The notes under the pieces are model-generated. The model saw only the letters and a program-made list of their open reading frames with translations. It did no database searches and was not told the DNA's origin. The translations under genes and the position numbers were made by a program. Shown here piece by piece: positions 10,805 through 21,962 of a stretch of DNA of 64,000 nucleotides. Each line of letters opens with the position of its first letter. Position 1 is the stretch's first letter. The DNA comes from Primula veris. Its lineage: Eukaryota; Streptophyta; Magnoliopsida; Ericales; Primulaceae. The stretch covers positions 27,470,481 to 27,534,480 of the forward strand of contig OY821746.1 of NCBI GenBank assembly GCA_963682055.1. The letters run 5' to 3'.

Positions 10805-12430
10805 GAGGGAAAAAAAACTGAAAATACCAAAAAATGAAAAAATAAAAATAAAAACCAAAAAAAATCCAAAATCACAAAAAAAAGATCAAAAAAGTCAGGA
10901 ACCCGAAAAAACACAAAATAAGGTAAAAAATAAAAAAATAAAAATCAAAGAAAAATCCAAAAAATCGAAAAAAAAAAACCGAAAAAAACGTTCAAAAAAG
11001 TCGGAAACCTGGAAAAAATACCCCCGAAAAATGGTAAAAATAAAATAAAAAACCCAAGGAATTTCCAATAAATATTAAAAAAACTTTAAAATAACTTGCA
11101 ATTGTTTTCAAATGACTCAAAATGACTATGACTGTTTTTAAAATTACTTGAAGTGTTTTTTAAAATGACTCGGACTGTTTTTAAAATTATTTAAAAATAA
11201 CTCACGATGACTTAAAAATGACTTAAAAATGACTCAGACTATTTTTAAAATAATTCGTACTGTTTTTAAAATGAGTTAACATGGCTCACACTGTTTCTAA
11301 AATGACTCAAAATAACTCAGAATGTTTTTAAAATTACTCACATTGTTTCTAAATTAGTCAGACTGCTTTTAAAATGACTAAAAATAACTCAGAATGTTTT
11401 TAAAATTACTCACATTGTTTCTAAATACCCAGACTGCTTTTAAAATGACTAAAAATGAATTGGACTGTTTTTAAAATGACTCAAAATAAATATGATTTTT
11501 TTCAAAATGGCTTAAAATAGCTCAGACTATTTTTAAAATAACTCAGACTGTTTTTAAAATGAGTCAAAATAATTCAAAATGTTTTTCAAATTGCTCACAT
11601 TGTTTCTAAATTACTCAGACTGTTTTTAAAATGACTGAAAATCACTCACACTGTTTTTAAAATGACTCACAATGACTCCGAATGTTTTTAAAATTGCTCT
11701 GTGTATTTTCAAAATGATTTTAAATTACTCAGACTATTTTTAAAATACTCAGATTGTTTTTCAATTTACTCAAATTATTTTAAATTTACTCAGAATGTTT
11801 TTAAATGACTTAAAACGACTTAGACTGTTTTTAAAATTACTCAGATTGTTTTTAAATGACTTAAAATTACTCAGATTGTTTTTAAAATGATTTAAAATGA
11901 CTCAGAATGTTTTTAAAATTACTCAGACTATTTTTAAAATTACTCAGACTATTTTTGAAATTACCCAATTTGTTTTTAAAATGACTCAAACTGTTTTTAA
12001 GTGACTCAGACTGTTTTCAAAATGACTTAAGACGATCCAGACGATTTTATTTTTTTTGTTTTTCAATATGTGTTGATTTTAGATTTTTTGGGATTTTAAA
12101 AAAAATATTCGTATATTTTTGTAGGTTTTGCCCCTTCTAAGCTTTTTTGGATTTTTTGTGTTTTTTTTTGTGATTTTTCATATTTTGTGAATTTTTCATT
12201 TTTCTTATTTTTTTATATTTATTTTTTGGTTAGTTAGGGGAAATAGATCAATAATTAAATAGTTTTGAAAAGGGAGACCAATCCTTAATTAATTAATTTC
12301 TATAAGTAGTAACAATCCAAAATTTATCCTAATCCAAAATTTATTCTTAATTGGTTTATTTTTATTAGTTTCGCAAAACGTTTTATCACGCTTTTAGCTT
12401 TTAGCGCTAAAAACGCTTTAAAACACGATT
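10560..12430. repeat. Low-complexity fold-back block with degenerate 'ACTCAGACTGTTTTTAAAAT' tandem core
   Basis: The core (about 11090-12040) is a degenerate tandem array of a ~22-32 bp unit, ACTCAGACTGTTTTTAAAATG and variants, repeated some 30 times. It is flanked by A-rich (10735-11080) and T-rich (12045-12230) arms that are partly inverted copies: AACTATTTAATAATTGG ... CCTAATTACCCAAT on the left mirrors GGTTAGTTAGGGGAAATAG ... AATTAAATAGTTTT on the right. Outer flanks on both sides carry AAAAGCGCAAAAGGCG-like motifs. Similar arms recur at 52380-52680. Confidence 0.6.
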
Positions 12431-12780
12431 TTTAAAACACTAGTTTAAACCTTATATTTCTTTTATAGAAATCCAGTCCTCATTATACTCCTGATCATAA
12501 TATAATTAGTTATTACTAGTGAAAGTAAAAAAAAAATTGAGAGTTTTTTTATTTATGCTTTTGTACCCAAAAATTTATAGTGCTCACACAAATGTATATG
12601 TGGACCCATAATTGTCAAATTGGGAAACAAAAACGACAAACGATACAAGAGACGAAAACGGAAAACGCAATTTAAAATTTTATGTAAAACGGGAAAAGCC
12701 GGTATATTTAATAATACAAAATAAAATATATGTGACACTCTTACAGATTTAATCTTAATTTATGGATTTCACAATTATCC

Positions 12781-13040
12781 GAAAAATCTAAAAAACCCAA
12801 GAAAATTTGAAAAAACTAAAATCTAATTAACCAATAAAAATATAAATAAATAGGAAAAAATGGAAAAAATAAAACAAAAAATTCCAAAAAATCTAAAAAA
12901 CCCAAGAAAATTTGAAAAAACTAAAATCTAATTAACCAATAAAAATATAAATAAATAGGAAAAAATCTAAAAAATAACAAAAAAATGGAAAAAATAAAAC
13001 AAAAAATTCCGAAAAATCTAAAAAACCCAAGAAAATTTGA
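12781..13040. repeat. A-rich tandem repeat, about 110-125 bp units
   Basis: The stretch starting CCGAAAAATCTAAAAAACCC and continuing through CCAATAAAAATATAAATAAA is repeated about 2.3 times. A related A-rich sequence lies at 40350-40550, followed there by the same 'AATAATATCTTCTAT' text. Confidence 0.7.
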
Positions 13041-13044
13041 AAAA

Positions 13045-13545
13045 GTTAAAAAAAGTCAATAATATCTTCTATGCTTATAATTTTATGAGTTTATATGTTG
13101 AAAAATTATAAGTTATTATAAGTGACGTATATGAAATAAAATATGTGTTTAAGTTAAGTTTCCTATACATGTTGACGAAGTTCCTTTCAGAAAAGTAGAC
13201 GAACTTTTAGCTTTTTTCCCGTCAAAATAATTGTGATTTTAATCACTAATGTTTTTAAACTTTCACGAACTTATTCATTTTTGTGACTTTTAGTTAATTT
13301 TTGATGTTTTTCATCTTAAAATATTTTGTTTAAACTATGAACAATGTTTATTTATTTATGCATCGAATTTGTCTAATTTAAATAACTAATAGATTTTTGA
13401 ATTTCAATAGAATTCTCATGGGAAACCTTTGATGCACCAAACACCCGTAAATAAAATGCAAACAAAAGTTTGCATCGTAAAACTTTACCCGAAAAATATT
13501 TTCTCTCCGTAAATATTTTACTACGAAATAAACAGAGCCTAAGAT
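13045..13545. repeat. Dispersed TIR-element remnant (copy 2)
   Basis: This matches 40545-40860 in order and spacing: AGTCAATAATATCTTCTAT, TTTTATGAGTTTATA, AATAAAATATGTGTTTA, TATACATGTTGA, and the AAACAGAGCC-type end at ~13530-13540. It is a diverged copy of the element at 40051-40861. Confidence 0.6.
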
Positions 13546-15014
13546 ACAGTAAAAACGATATTGATCTATGTACGAAGTCAACTGAGCGGGTATGATTTTT
13601 CTAAAAATAAACAATATTTATTAAGGCATACTAATCATTACATATATGTCAACTAGATATATATATGTCAACTAGAAGCGAACACAACCTAACAATCATG
13701 GATGACTATTCTTGCTACCTTTAATTATTAAATAGATAATACTTAAACTTTTAAATTTTATTCTTGCTACCTTAAATTAAACAGAGTTGCATACAATTCA
13801 ATTTATACCAACTAACTAATTAGCTGTACAAGATTCCCGGATTATTGCCTTGATTTCTTTTCGTGTTAAACCAGTTTCATGTGGTACAGCTTAGGGTGAG
13901 ATCAAACCAAAGTTAATTTCTTTGTAAACAAAAATGACAAAACTAAGTTTCTGAACTAAAACATAACTATACCAAGAAGTAGTCGATACTCTATGCGAGA
14001 AATTTGACACCCATCTAGAATTTGGTTGTAACTTGAACCCGAAAACTTACTCATACTTTGTGCAAAACATATTTAGAACATCCAAGATGGAACAAGTATA
14101 AATACGTACCACCTGTGCCTTATTTTATTTTATCTTTAGCATCCGTTAGAGCAACCGCATCAGTTATCTTAAACTTTTTTAAAAATTTAGGGTGATAAGT
14201 GCTCTTTTACTGTTTTTAAGGAACTATTTAACTTTATGTAAATTTTGAGATTTCTTATCAATTTTCCTATTATAATCATACATTATTTCTTTTTATTTAT
14301 TTATTATGCATAAAAATTTATCAACAACTTAATTGTGGGCCTAATGATAATTTAATATTATAGTAACAACCAAGGTAAGATTTTACATTCCTTATAAACA
14401 AGAAAGGTTTTAAACTAATGTTAATTTTGAGATTTACAGGGAACACTGATCCACGACTGTTTTTCCCATTCAAACTCTTCAAATAAGAAAATTTTGACTT
14501 TTGATTTAACATATGCATATCCTCTTACTTAACAATACTTTTCACATTTCTTCTACAGTACTGTAGATTTACCAATGCCCAAGATTCCAGCTTTCCAGAA
14601 GGAAGAATCTACAATTTCTAATACTCTTTCTAGTTTCTATTCTCCAAGAACATCAAAACGATAAACAAACTCATTGATAACTTTTGAATACTAACTAAAG
14701 GGAATAAAAAACAAATAAGTTCTTTTTAATAATAAAGTCAGAAAGGTTAACAGAAATCTTTCCGAATTCAGATTGCTTGTTTTTTCAATGACAGTGAAAC
14801 TCAATTAGACGAGTTACTAACCAGGGAAAAAGATTAGATGATAAGAATCTCCTTTTACCTTCGGTATCTCACCTAGCTAGCTAGGTCATCCATATGCTCG
14901 TTTAATATGGCACTGGGCTTGGTCTTCCAGTAATGAACGACCTAAAACGCTAGCTAATGCAAATTTTGGATAACGCAAGGGGCGGTTTAATGGACCTCGG
15001 CCAATTATGGCCGT

Positions 15015-16299
15015 TGTTGAACTTAGAGTTCAATAATTGATTTTGATTATAACGTTGATTATGTTTTTAATGATTTTACGATTTCTCTATTTTCGATGAT
15101 ATAATGCTTGTCTTTTCTAAAAGTAGAAAATGTAAATTTCAGAAAAGACAGAGCACAGAAAAACGAAGCCACAGGTTCAAGCGGAACCAGAATCGGAGCT
15201 AAAACGAAGGAGTTACGAGTTTTCGAAGAAGACCGAAAAAAACTGCCAGAAGAACAACGACCGATCGACTGGACAAAAACGACCGATCGTTTTTTGTTCA
15301 AATTCTTCCAGTGAGGACGTCGAAAAAACGACCGATCGTTTCTCAGAAAACGACCGATCGTTTTCTGAAAACGACCGATCGACTGTAGAAAACGACCGAT
15401 CGTTTTCTGCAGATTTCGAAAACAGCTTTTCAGCTTATTCTGGAAAGTTGCTTAAAACCTTTGGATAAAAATCTCAACCACTTTCAACGGTCATATACAG
15501 AAAAACAGACTTTGGTGATTATATAAACAACCCAAATTCACTTTCCAAAGTCACCAATGACATCCATTTATAACCTATTATCATTCTTCAACCTCTCTCA
15601 TTCATAACACAAAATATCAACATTTTGGTGAATATATTCGAAAAAGAGGAAAATTAAGGAGAAAGCATTTCGAGCTCAACCAAAGATCAAAACATCATCA
15701 AAACCACAAATTAGCTTATTTAGAAGCAATCAAATTGTGGGTGTTGCTTTAATTTTCGATAAATTTGTAAAGAGCAAAATTATAAGCTCATTGTGAGTGA
15801 GTGTTTGGGTAGAAACTTTTAAGTCAAAGTGTTGGTTAAAAGTTCTAGGTTAAACACTTGGGTACTCATAGATTGAGGGGGAGTCGTTGACTCATTAAAC
15901 GTGTTCGCTTGCACTTGTATCAAGAGTAGGAACCTCGGATAGAGGGTGAGCCAATCGGTCGATTGAGCTCGATAGGATTTGTAAAATCGGGAAGATTATT
16001 TTTAGTGAAATACTCGGTAGTACCGAGGAGAGGACGTAGGCCATTTTGCCGAACCTCTATAAATCACGGTGTCATTTTCTTACTTAACTTTTACTTTCCG
16101 CAAATATTTATTATTGCTTATTTTCTTGCTTGCGTTTAGTAATTCTAGCAATTCATTAACTCTTGTTAAAACGCTTTAGCTTATAATTGCATAAGTTGGG
16201 TTATTAGTTGCCATTAAGTTTTAATTAGGCAAAAAGCGCAAAAACCTTATTCACCCCCCCCCCCCCACTCCTCTAAGGTTTAGCCGCACCGGGCCAACA
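15015..16299 (+). mobile_element. Solo LTR, 1285 bp, SIRE-like Copia type
   Basis: It begins TGTTGAACTT, ends GGGCCAACA (TGTTG/CAACA inverted ends), and is bounded by the 5-bp duplication GCCGT (15010-15014 and 16300-16304). No internal domain, primer-binding site or second LTR is adjacent, so LTR-LTR recombination has removed the rest. A TATA-like GATTATATAAAC lies at ~15516. Six CGACCGATCG motifs (15256-15410), GAGGGGGAGT (~15877) and a C-tract followed by CTCCTCTAAGG near the end are visible. A related copy lies at 49268-50407. Assignment to a SIRE-like Copia family is from general LTR character only. Confidence 0.82.
15256..15410 (+). repeat. CGACCGATCG motif cluster inside the solo LTR
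   Basis: Six copies of CGACCGATCG occur in ~150 bases, each followed by TTTTCTG- or ACTG-like text. The GATCG core is nearly palindromic (CGATCG). The short frames that cross it are not convincing proteins. Confidence 0.8.
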
Positions 16300-16304
16300 G
16301 CCGT

Positions 16305-17094
16305 TGTGGACTTTTATATATTAATTTTCTTTTTGGCACGTAATTAGTGCGCTCGAATGTTTGCCTAATTGTGAAGTGAGCCGTTATGATTTGTATAATA
16401 CTTGACACATATCTTACTATTACTTAGATAATACTAATAAAGTTAGAATGAGATAAGCTCTTATTTTCATGTTTGTAGTGATAATTGACAGGTGTACGGA
16501 CACGTGATCGATCGCCTAATTGGTCTTGGTTTTACCGTGAACAACCTAAACAATGTACCCCGTCAATCACGGTTTCAGGCCAAGGCCACAAGGTGATAGG
16601 CCCCGGGTCCGGACCTTCACCAGGCATGTAGGTTTGAAATACCTTAATATTATTTTTTTTATTTAGAGTTAATTATTGTGAAGTCACCTATTTGAAATTT
16701 TAGTGAGTTTTGGTCTCAAGCCCAAACTAAATTAAGCTCTAAGTGCTCAGACTAATAAAACCACCCACTTTCCATTTAAAATTTTAGTGAGTGGGGGTCT
16801 CTACGTCACTCTGCTCTCTCTCTCTATCAATCATTCTCTCTCTCCCTGTTACTATGATATTTCTCTTTTACTCCACTTTCAATCTGTCTTTATCTCTCTG
16901 TTATTTCCAGCTATATTTGATCCGGATCTCGTTTTTGCCATAGAGATGGTCATGAGCAGATCGGTTTTAGGTCCTGCCACGACTTTACCGGTGGTCGTGC
17001 ACGATGGACGCATTCTTGTGGTGAACGGCGGTGGCCTTGGATAGGGTGTTTGTACTGTATGTTTGTGTTTGATTGGAGTATTACCCCCTTTATT
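16305..17094. other. Unassigned spacer between solo LTR and MITE
   Basis: 16576-16670 is duplication copy 1; about 16680-17094 is extra DNA absent from the copy at 62.9 kb. It includes a CT-rich tract (16815-16900) and a small frame ending MSRSVLGPATTLPVVV, with no recognisable domain. Confidence 0.45.
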
Positions 17095-17607
17095 GGGATA
17101 CGAACAGTTTACTATTCTGTAATTTACCAAAAAATCAATTTTCTCCCCTATATTCTACTTTGTTCATTTTAGGATCCTGTACAATATCGATCCACTTAAT
17201 TTTGTATATCATCCGTCAATTACTTCATAAAATGGACGAAACGTGCCTGTACACGACTAATTTTTGCTGCTTTTATAAGTTAGGTTTATGTTTGGTAAGA
17301 ATTGGGATTAATCGAATATAGAAAAATGTATTATTCAGTCTATTGTCTTTATTTTATTTTTATTTTTATTTTTTATTTTTTTATTGGACTTATATTATAA
17401 ATGACCAACATACCCTTGTCGTTAAAAGAAATTAATAGAATTTAGTCACGTGCATGCACGTATCGTCCATTTTGTGAAGAAAATGATGGATGAGATACAA
17501 AATTGAATTGATTGATATTGTGCATGGTATTAAAATGAACAAAGTAGAATAGATAGGAGAAAATTAAATTTTTAATAAATTACAGGATAGTAAACTGTTC
17601 ATATCCC
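17095..17607. mobile_element. Mutator-like MITE with ~165-bp inverted arms
   Basis: The left arm (17095-~17258) starts GGGATACGAACAGTTTACTA; the right arm (~17440-17607) is its diverged reverse complement, ending TAGTAAACTGTTCATATCCC. Both arms share CAATTTTCTCC, TTCTACTTTGTTCATTTTA and CAAAATGGACGA in inverted order. Flanks CCCTTTATT (left) and CCCTTTTATT (right) look like a 9-10 bp target-site duplication, as expected for MULEs, although one T differs and the exact ends are ambiguous. Confidence 0.72.
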
Positions 17608-18526
17608 CTTTTATTAATAGGACTAGGTGCCAAATCAATATAGTGACAAGTAGGGTGATAATTAATTAGATGAGCATTTCGTGGAAAAACTCGTGTTCTG
17701 CTCCAAAGGGACAAGTTCATGTTTGTGATGTTTCAAAACGACACAAACATGGAAAAAAAAAATTATGTTAGACCACGGTTGATAAAAGAAAAACTACACC
17801 ATTCCATTCCTTTGTCAGCCGACTAAAACCATGCATGCAACCATAATTTATGTAATATTGTAATATCATCTAGTAACGATCACAACCTGCAAGCACTCAA
17901 GGGCACGAGATAGGCACCATCCACAACTCTCTCTTGTGCCATCTAACCTCATATCACCTCGAATGTAATGAATTGGAATATCCACCGTGTGGGATAGTTT
18001 TAGACGCGAGGTAAAATATTGCCTTCACCTTGATGCAACATCGCTAGTTAAGCTAAACATGCGGAGGTGGTCACCAAGGTCGGTCCAAAAATTAAAAAAA
18101 GTTGTCCAAACTAAAACTTAATAGCCGTTCCATACACCGAAGTTGAAGTGATCTGTTGTAAGATTACATATAGCTGGTTCTATTGTTGTACTAACTTATT
18201 ATTTCATAAATTTATGGGCCAATTTCGTGAATGATCAGTTGCAATGCACTTCAAAGGTGCTTCAAAAGTTTGAATTCTCACTGGGAAAATGCCTAAGAAT
18301 GTTTCATGACGGTGTTGAAATTACATAAGCAATTATAATAAGTGAAATGGAAAGAAAACAAGTGGTGTGAAATCATCATTTTTTTTATATATTATTGTCA
18401 AAATACATGATATCTATTTTAGAGAAATCATAATTATCGCAAGTATGCGTGTGTTGTGGCCCCCAACGGCCTGGTAACTAACTTCCCCTTGAATTCACAA
18501 GAGGTGTATATTCCAATAATGCAATA

Positions 18527-18834
18527 TGATAAAATACAAAGTAAATAAGAAATAGAGGGATGTGTATAAGTTGTTTTTGTATATTATTCTTCACACTATT
18601 AACGTTTACAAAGACTATATTTATAGCCAAGTCTTCTGTAATGATATGGTAAGAAATTACATAAATTAAAGAGAATATATATGTAGTAAAAGCTAATTGC
18701 TAATGATTGACTTGTTACAGATTTTATGCACGTTTTCAATATTGCTCATCAATCAAATATATGCATGCCTTATGTATATCCAATGATTGGTGATCTGGAG
18801 AGATTATGAAGTTACGTTTCTATATGCTTTAACA
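18527..18834 (-). repeat. Copia 3' LTR
   Basis: On the minus strand it begins TGTTAAAGCATATAGAAACG and ends GTATTTTATCA. The plus strand therefore reads TGATAAAATAC...CTTTAACA. Confidence 0.92.
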
Positions 18835-18838
18835 CCCT

Positions 18839-21800
18839 CCCGCAATCGCAACGGTAAGGGACAAAGATTGAGATGGTAACGAAACGAGTAAATCTAGCAG
18901 CTACTAACGGTTTCGTGAGTACGTCAGTAAGTTGATCATGTGTAGAAATGAATCGAACATCGAACAGTTTATTTGCTACGCGGTCTCGTACAAAGTGATA
19001 GTCGATTTTGATGTGTTTTGTGCGGGCATGAAAGGCTGGATTTGTCGTAAGATAGGTCACACCTATATTGTCACAGAATAGAATCGGCGTACTTGGTGCA
19101 GGCACTTGCAACTATTTAAGTAAAGATTGTAACCAAATAATTTCAGCTTTTGTATTAGCTACCGCTCGATATTCGGATTCGGTGCTAGAACGAGACATTG
19201 TATGTTGCTTTTTAGAGGACCAAGAGATAAGATTTGTGCCAATAAAAACACAATACCCAGTTGCAGATCGATGATCGCTGGGGCATCCTGCCCAATCCGC
19301 ATCTGAAAATGCACGAATATGGAGAGAGGAGTCACGGCGAATAAAGAGACCATGATCAATTGTTAACTTAAGATAGCGTAAAATCTGTTTCACGGCTGTC
19401 CAATGAGAGACACAAGGGCGATGAAGATATTGACATACTTTATTCACGGAAAATGAAATATCGGGCCGTGTGAGGGAAAGATACTGCAAGGCACCTACAA
19501 TACTACGATACGGGGTCTTCGAAGGGAGGGCTATCAGCAAGGCGAAGTGGTGTAGGGGACATTGGTGAAGAGACCGGTTTTGCCTCGAGCATATTGGCAT
19601 GCTTCAAGAGGTTGTATACATAATACTGTTGTGAGAGTAATATGCCACCAGGAATATTATGCGCTGTAACCCTCAAAAAAATATAAAGAGGACCAAGTTC
19701 ACGTACAACAAATGCTATTTCTAAATTAGAGATAAGTGCATCAATCTCGCTAGAAGATGACCCAGTAATAATAATGTCGTCTACGTACACGAGTACATAA
19801 AGACGTGTTTCTTTGTGACATCGAATAAGTAATGAACTATCAGACTTGCTTGCTTGAAAACCCAAGTCATTAAACATTGACTAAGACAAGAGTACCATGC
19901 ACGCGGTGCCTGTTTCAAGCCATAAAGAGAGCGTTGTAACTTGCACATGTGATTAGGAAACGTCGCATGTGCAAACCCTGGAGGTTGTTGCATATATACA
20001 TCTTCCGTTAAATAACCATGTAAAAATGCGTTGCTAATGTCAAGTTGAGAAGTACACCAACCTGCAGAAATAGCCAAAGATAGAACCAAACGAATAGTAA
20101 TTGGCTTAATAGCTAGAGCAAACGTCTCTCCATAATGATTTTTTCTCTTTGATGGAATCCTTTGGCCACTAGACGGGCCTTGTACCTGTCAATAGAGCCA
20201 TCGGGTCTTCGTTTTATTTTATATACCCATTTACAACCTACAATATTATGTGAAGAAGACGATTGAACAAGTGTTCATGTGCCATTTCGTAGTAGCGCAT
20301 TAAACTCTGAGCTCATTGCGTCACGCCAATTCGGATTCTTAACTGCCTCGATATAACAAGATGGCTCGGTTTCAATGGAATCACACTCAGTTAGGAATGT
20401 ACGTGGTAGTGGCCAACAGATCATTCCATCGAGTAAGGCTTTGGGACAGGATATTCGGTTTTGTGCCCGAGTGAGCATCAGATGAGCTCGAGGGCCTGCC
20501 GGAGGTGACGGGCAAGGTTCAGTCGAGAACGGTTCGGGTAGTGGGCTAGGCTCGAATCTTGGTGAGAGAGGTGGGTTGTTCATGTCCGGAGGTGGGCTTA
20601 AATTAGTTGTAGGCAGAGGTGCATGGATCGTCTTTCATGGGAATTTGGAGTGGTGTTGTGGTGTACAGAAGTATTAGGAGGGAGTTCAGCTGAAGTATGT
20701 ATGACATGTGTATTTCTACTTGTTGGAATTGGAATAGAAATATTAGGCATGATGGTGTAATGTTGGTCAACACGAGTGTCTTGTTCTTTAAATGTCAAGG
20801 AGTTTTAAGAAAATGGGAAATTCATTTCATCAAAAGTAACATGACGAGCAATATATACGCGGCCAATGCTAGGATCAAGACATCGATAACCTAGGTGCGA
20901 AATACTATAGCCAAGAAACACACAAGTGGTTGAGCTTGTTGTAATTTATTTTTGTTATAAGGACGTAGTAAGGGCCAACATGCACACCCAAAAACACGTA
21001 ATATATTATAATCAAGTTGCTTTTGAAAGAGTGTTTCATATGGAGTTTTTGATTTTAAAATCGTTGTTGGCAATCGGTTTATTAAATGACATGAGGTTCA
21101 AAAAGCTTCATCCCAAAAGCGTGTTGGAACTGAGCCAGCCCTAAGTAGATTAAGACCAGTCTCAACAATATGGCGGTGTTTCCGTTCTACGACACCATTT
21201 TGGTAATGGGTACATGTTAAGCGATGATTAATTCCTGTGTCTGAAGAAAATTATTGAGAGAACGGTATTCCCCACCCCAATCACTTTGTACTGAAATAAT
21301 TTTTCTATTTAAAAAATGTTCTATATTTTTTTGGAATTCTGTAAAAATATTAATAACTTTTGATTTTGCAGTGATAGGATAAAGTCAAGTAAAGTGACTA
21401 TATGAATCAAGGAAAGAAACATAATATTTATTTCCATTATGAGAAACGCAAGGAGAAGCTCCCCATACATCAGTATAGATTAATTCTAATGGAAATTTGG
21501 CTTTTAAATCGGAAGAAGGAAAATGCAATCTATGACTTTTCGCTCGGTGGCACGCTTGACAAAGGGAATAGTTTTTATTTTCTAAAACTGGTAAATTAAA
21601 CTTTGAAATAATTTGATTCACGATACGAAAAGCAGGGTGTCCTAGTCTATGGTGCCATCTAGTGGTAGTGGTATGCGAATCTAAGTGCGTAGTAAGTGCT
21701 TCATTGGCATAATATCTCAGCCATGTATATAGTCCGTCCCTAGTCTTTCCGCGTAGTAAAATATTCTCTGGTTTGAGATCCTTGACAAAAAATGAATCAG

Positions 21801-21960
21801 GTAAGAATTCAACGGATACGTTGTTATCACGAGTAAGCTGGCTACTAGAAATAAGATTTTTTTAATGGTAGGAACATGTAAAAGGTTATTTAAAGTAAAG
21901 GAAGAAGTGGGTGTAATGAGTTTAGCAATACCGGTGTTTTGGATGGGTAATCCTTAGCCA
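18839..21960 (-). pseudogene. Copia pol: integrase, reverse transcriptase, RNase H (broken)
   Basis: Reading right to left: the GAG-pre-integrase end with CQACHRAKSHRLHF, then the integrase start LELIYTDVWG and a downstream QSDWGGEY catalytic block (about 21620-20900); the RT with WRDAMSSEFNALLRNGT, YMQQPPGFAHATF, SLYGLKQAPRAWY and the catalytic YVDDIIITGSS (about 20583-19503); RNase H/connection with [39 protein letters not shown] and HIKIDYHFVRD (19600-18860). These motifs are diagnostic of Ty1/copia. Several stops and frameshifts interrupt the frame, for example after the integrase core and within the RT start, so no functional polyprotein is made. The protein would have processed, copied and inserted the element's RNA genome. 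Confidence 0.9.
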
Positions 21961-21962
21961 TT

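Larger units (their letters stand above)
13930..18525. repeat. Dispersed local duplication, copy 1 (interrupted)
   Basis: Segments match the 62.2-63.8 kb region in the same order and orientation: 13964-14150 with 62223-62410; 14565-14990 with 62420-62888; 16576-16670 with 62890-62965; 17616-18525 with 62975-63770. Shared text includes CCAAGAAGTAGTCGATACTC and CCTTGATGCAACATCGCTAG. The gaps hold insertions: an unassigned ~400 bases at 14150-14565, a solo LTR, a MULE-type MITE and, at the right end, the Copia element. Confidence 0.75.

Noticed and set aside
10732..10914. Frame encoding mostly F and L
   Set aside because: A translation of poly-A/T low-complexity DNA (FFFFFFFF runs), not a protein. 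The same applies to 52387-52572.
15059..15314. Overlapping 68- and 80-codon frames on both strands
   Set aside because: They lie wholly inside the solo LTR and cross the CGACCGATCG motif cluster; better explained as LTR sequence.
16787..17044. 85-codon frame ending MSRSVLGPATTLPVVVHDG
   Set aside because: Starts in a CT-rich tract, no recognisable domain and no homologous copy in the window; insufficient support as a gene.
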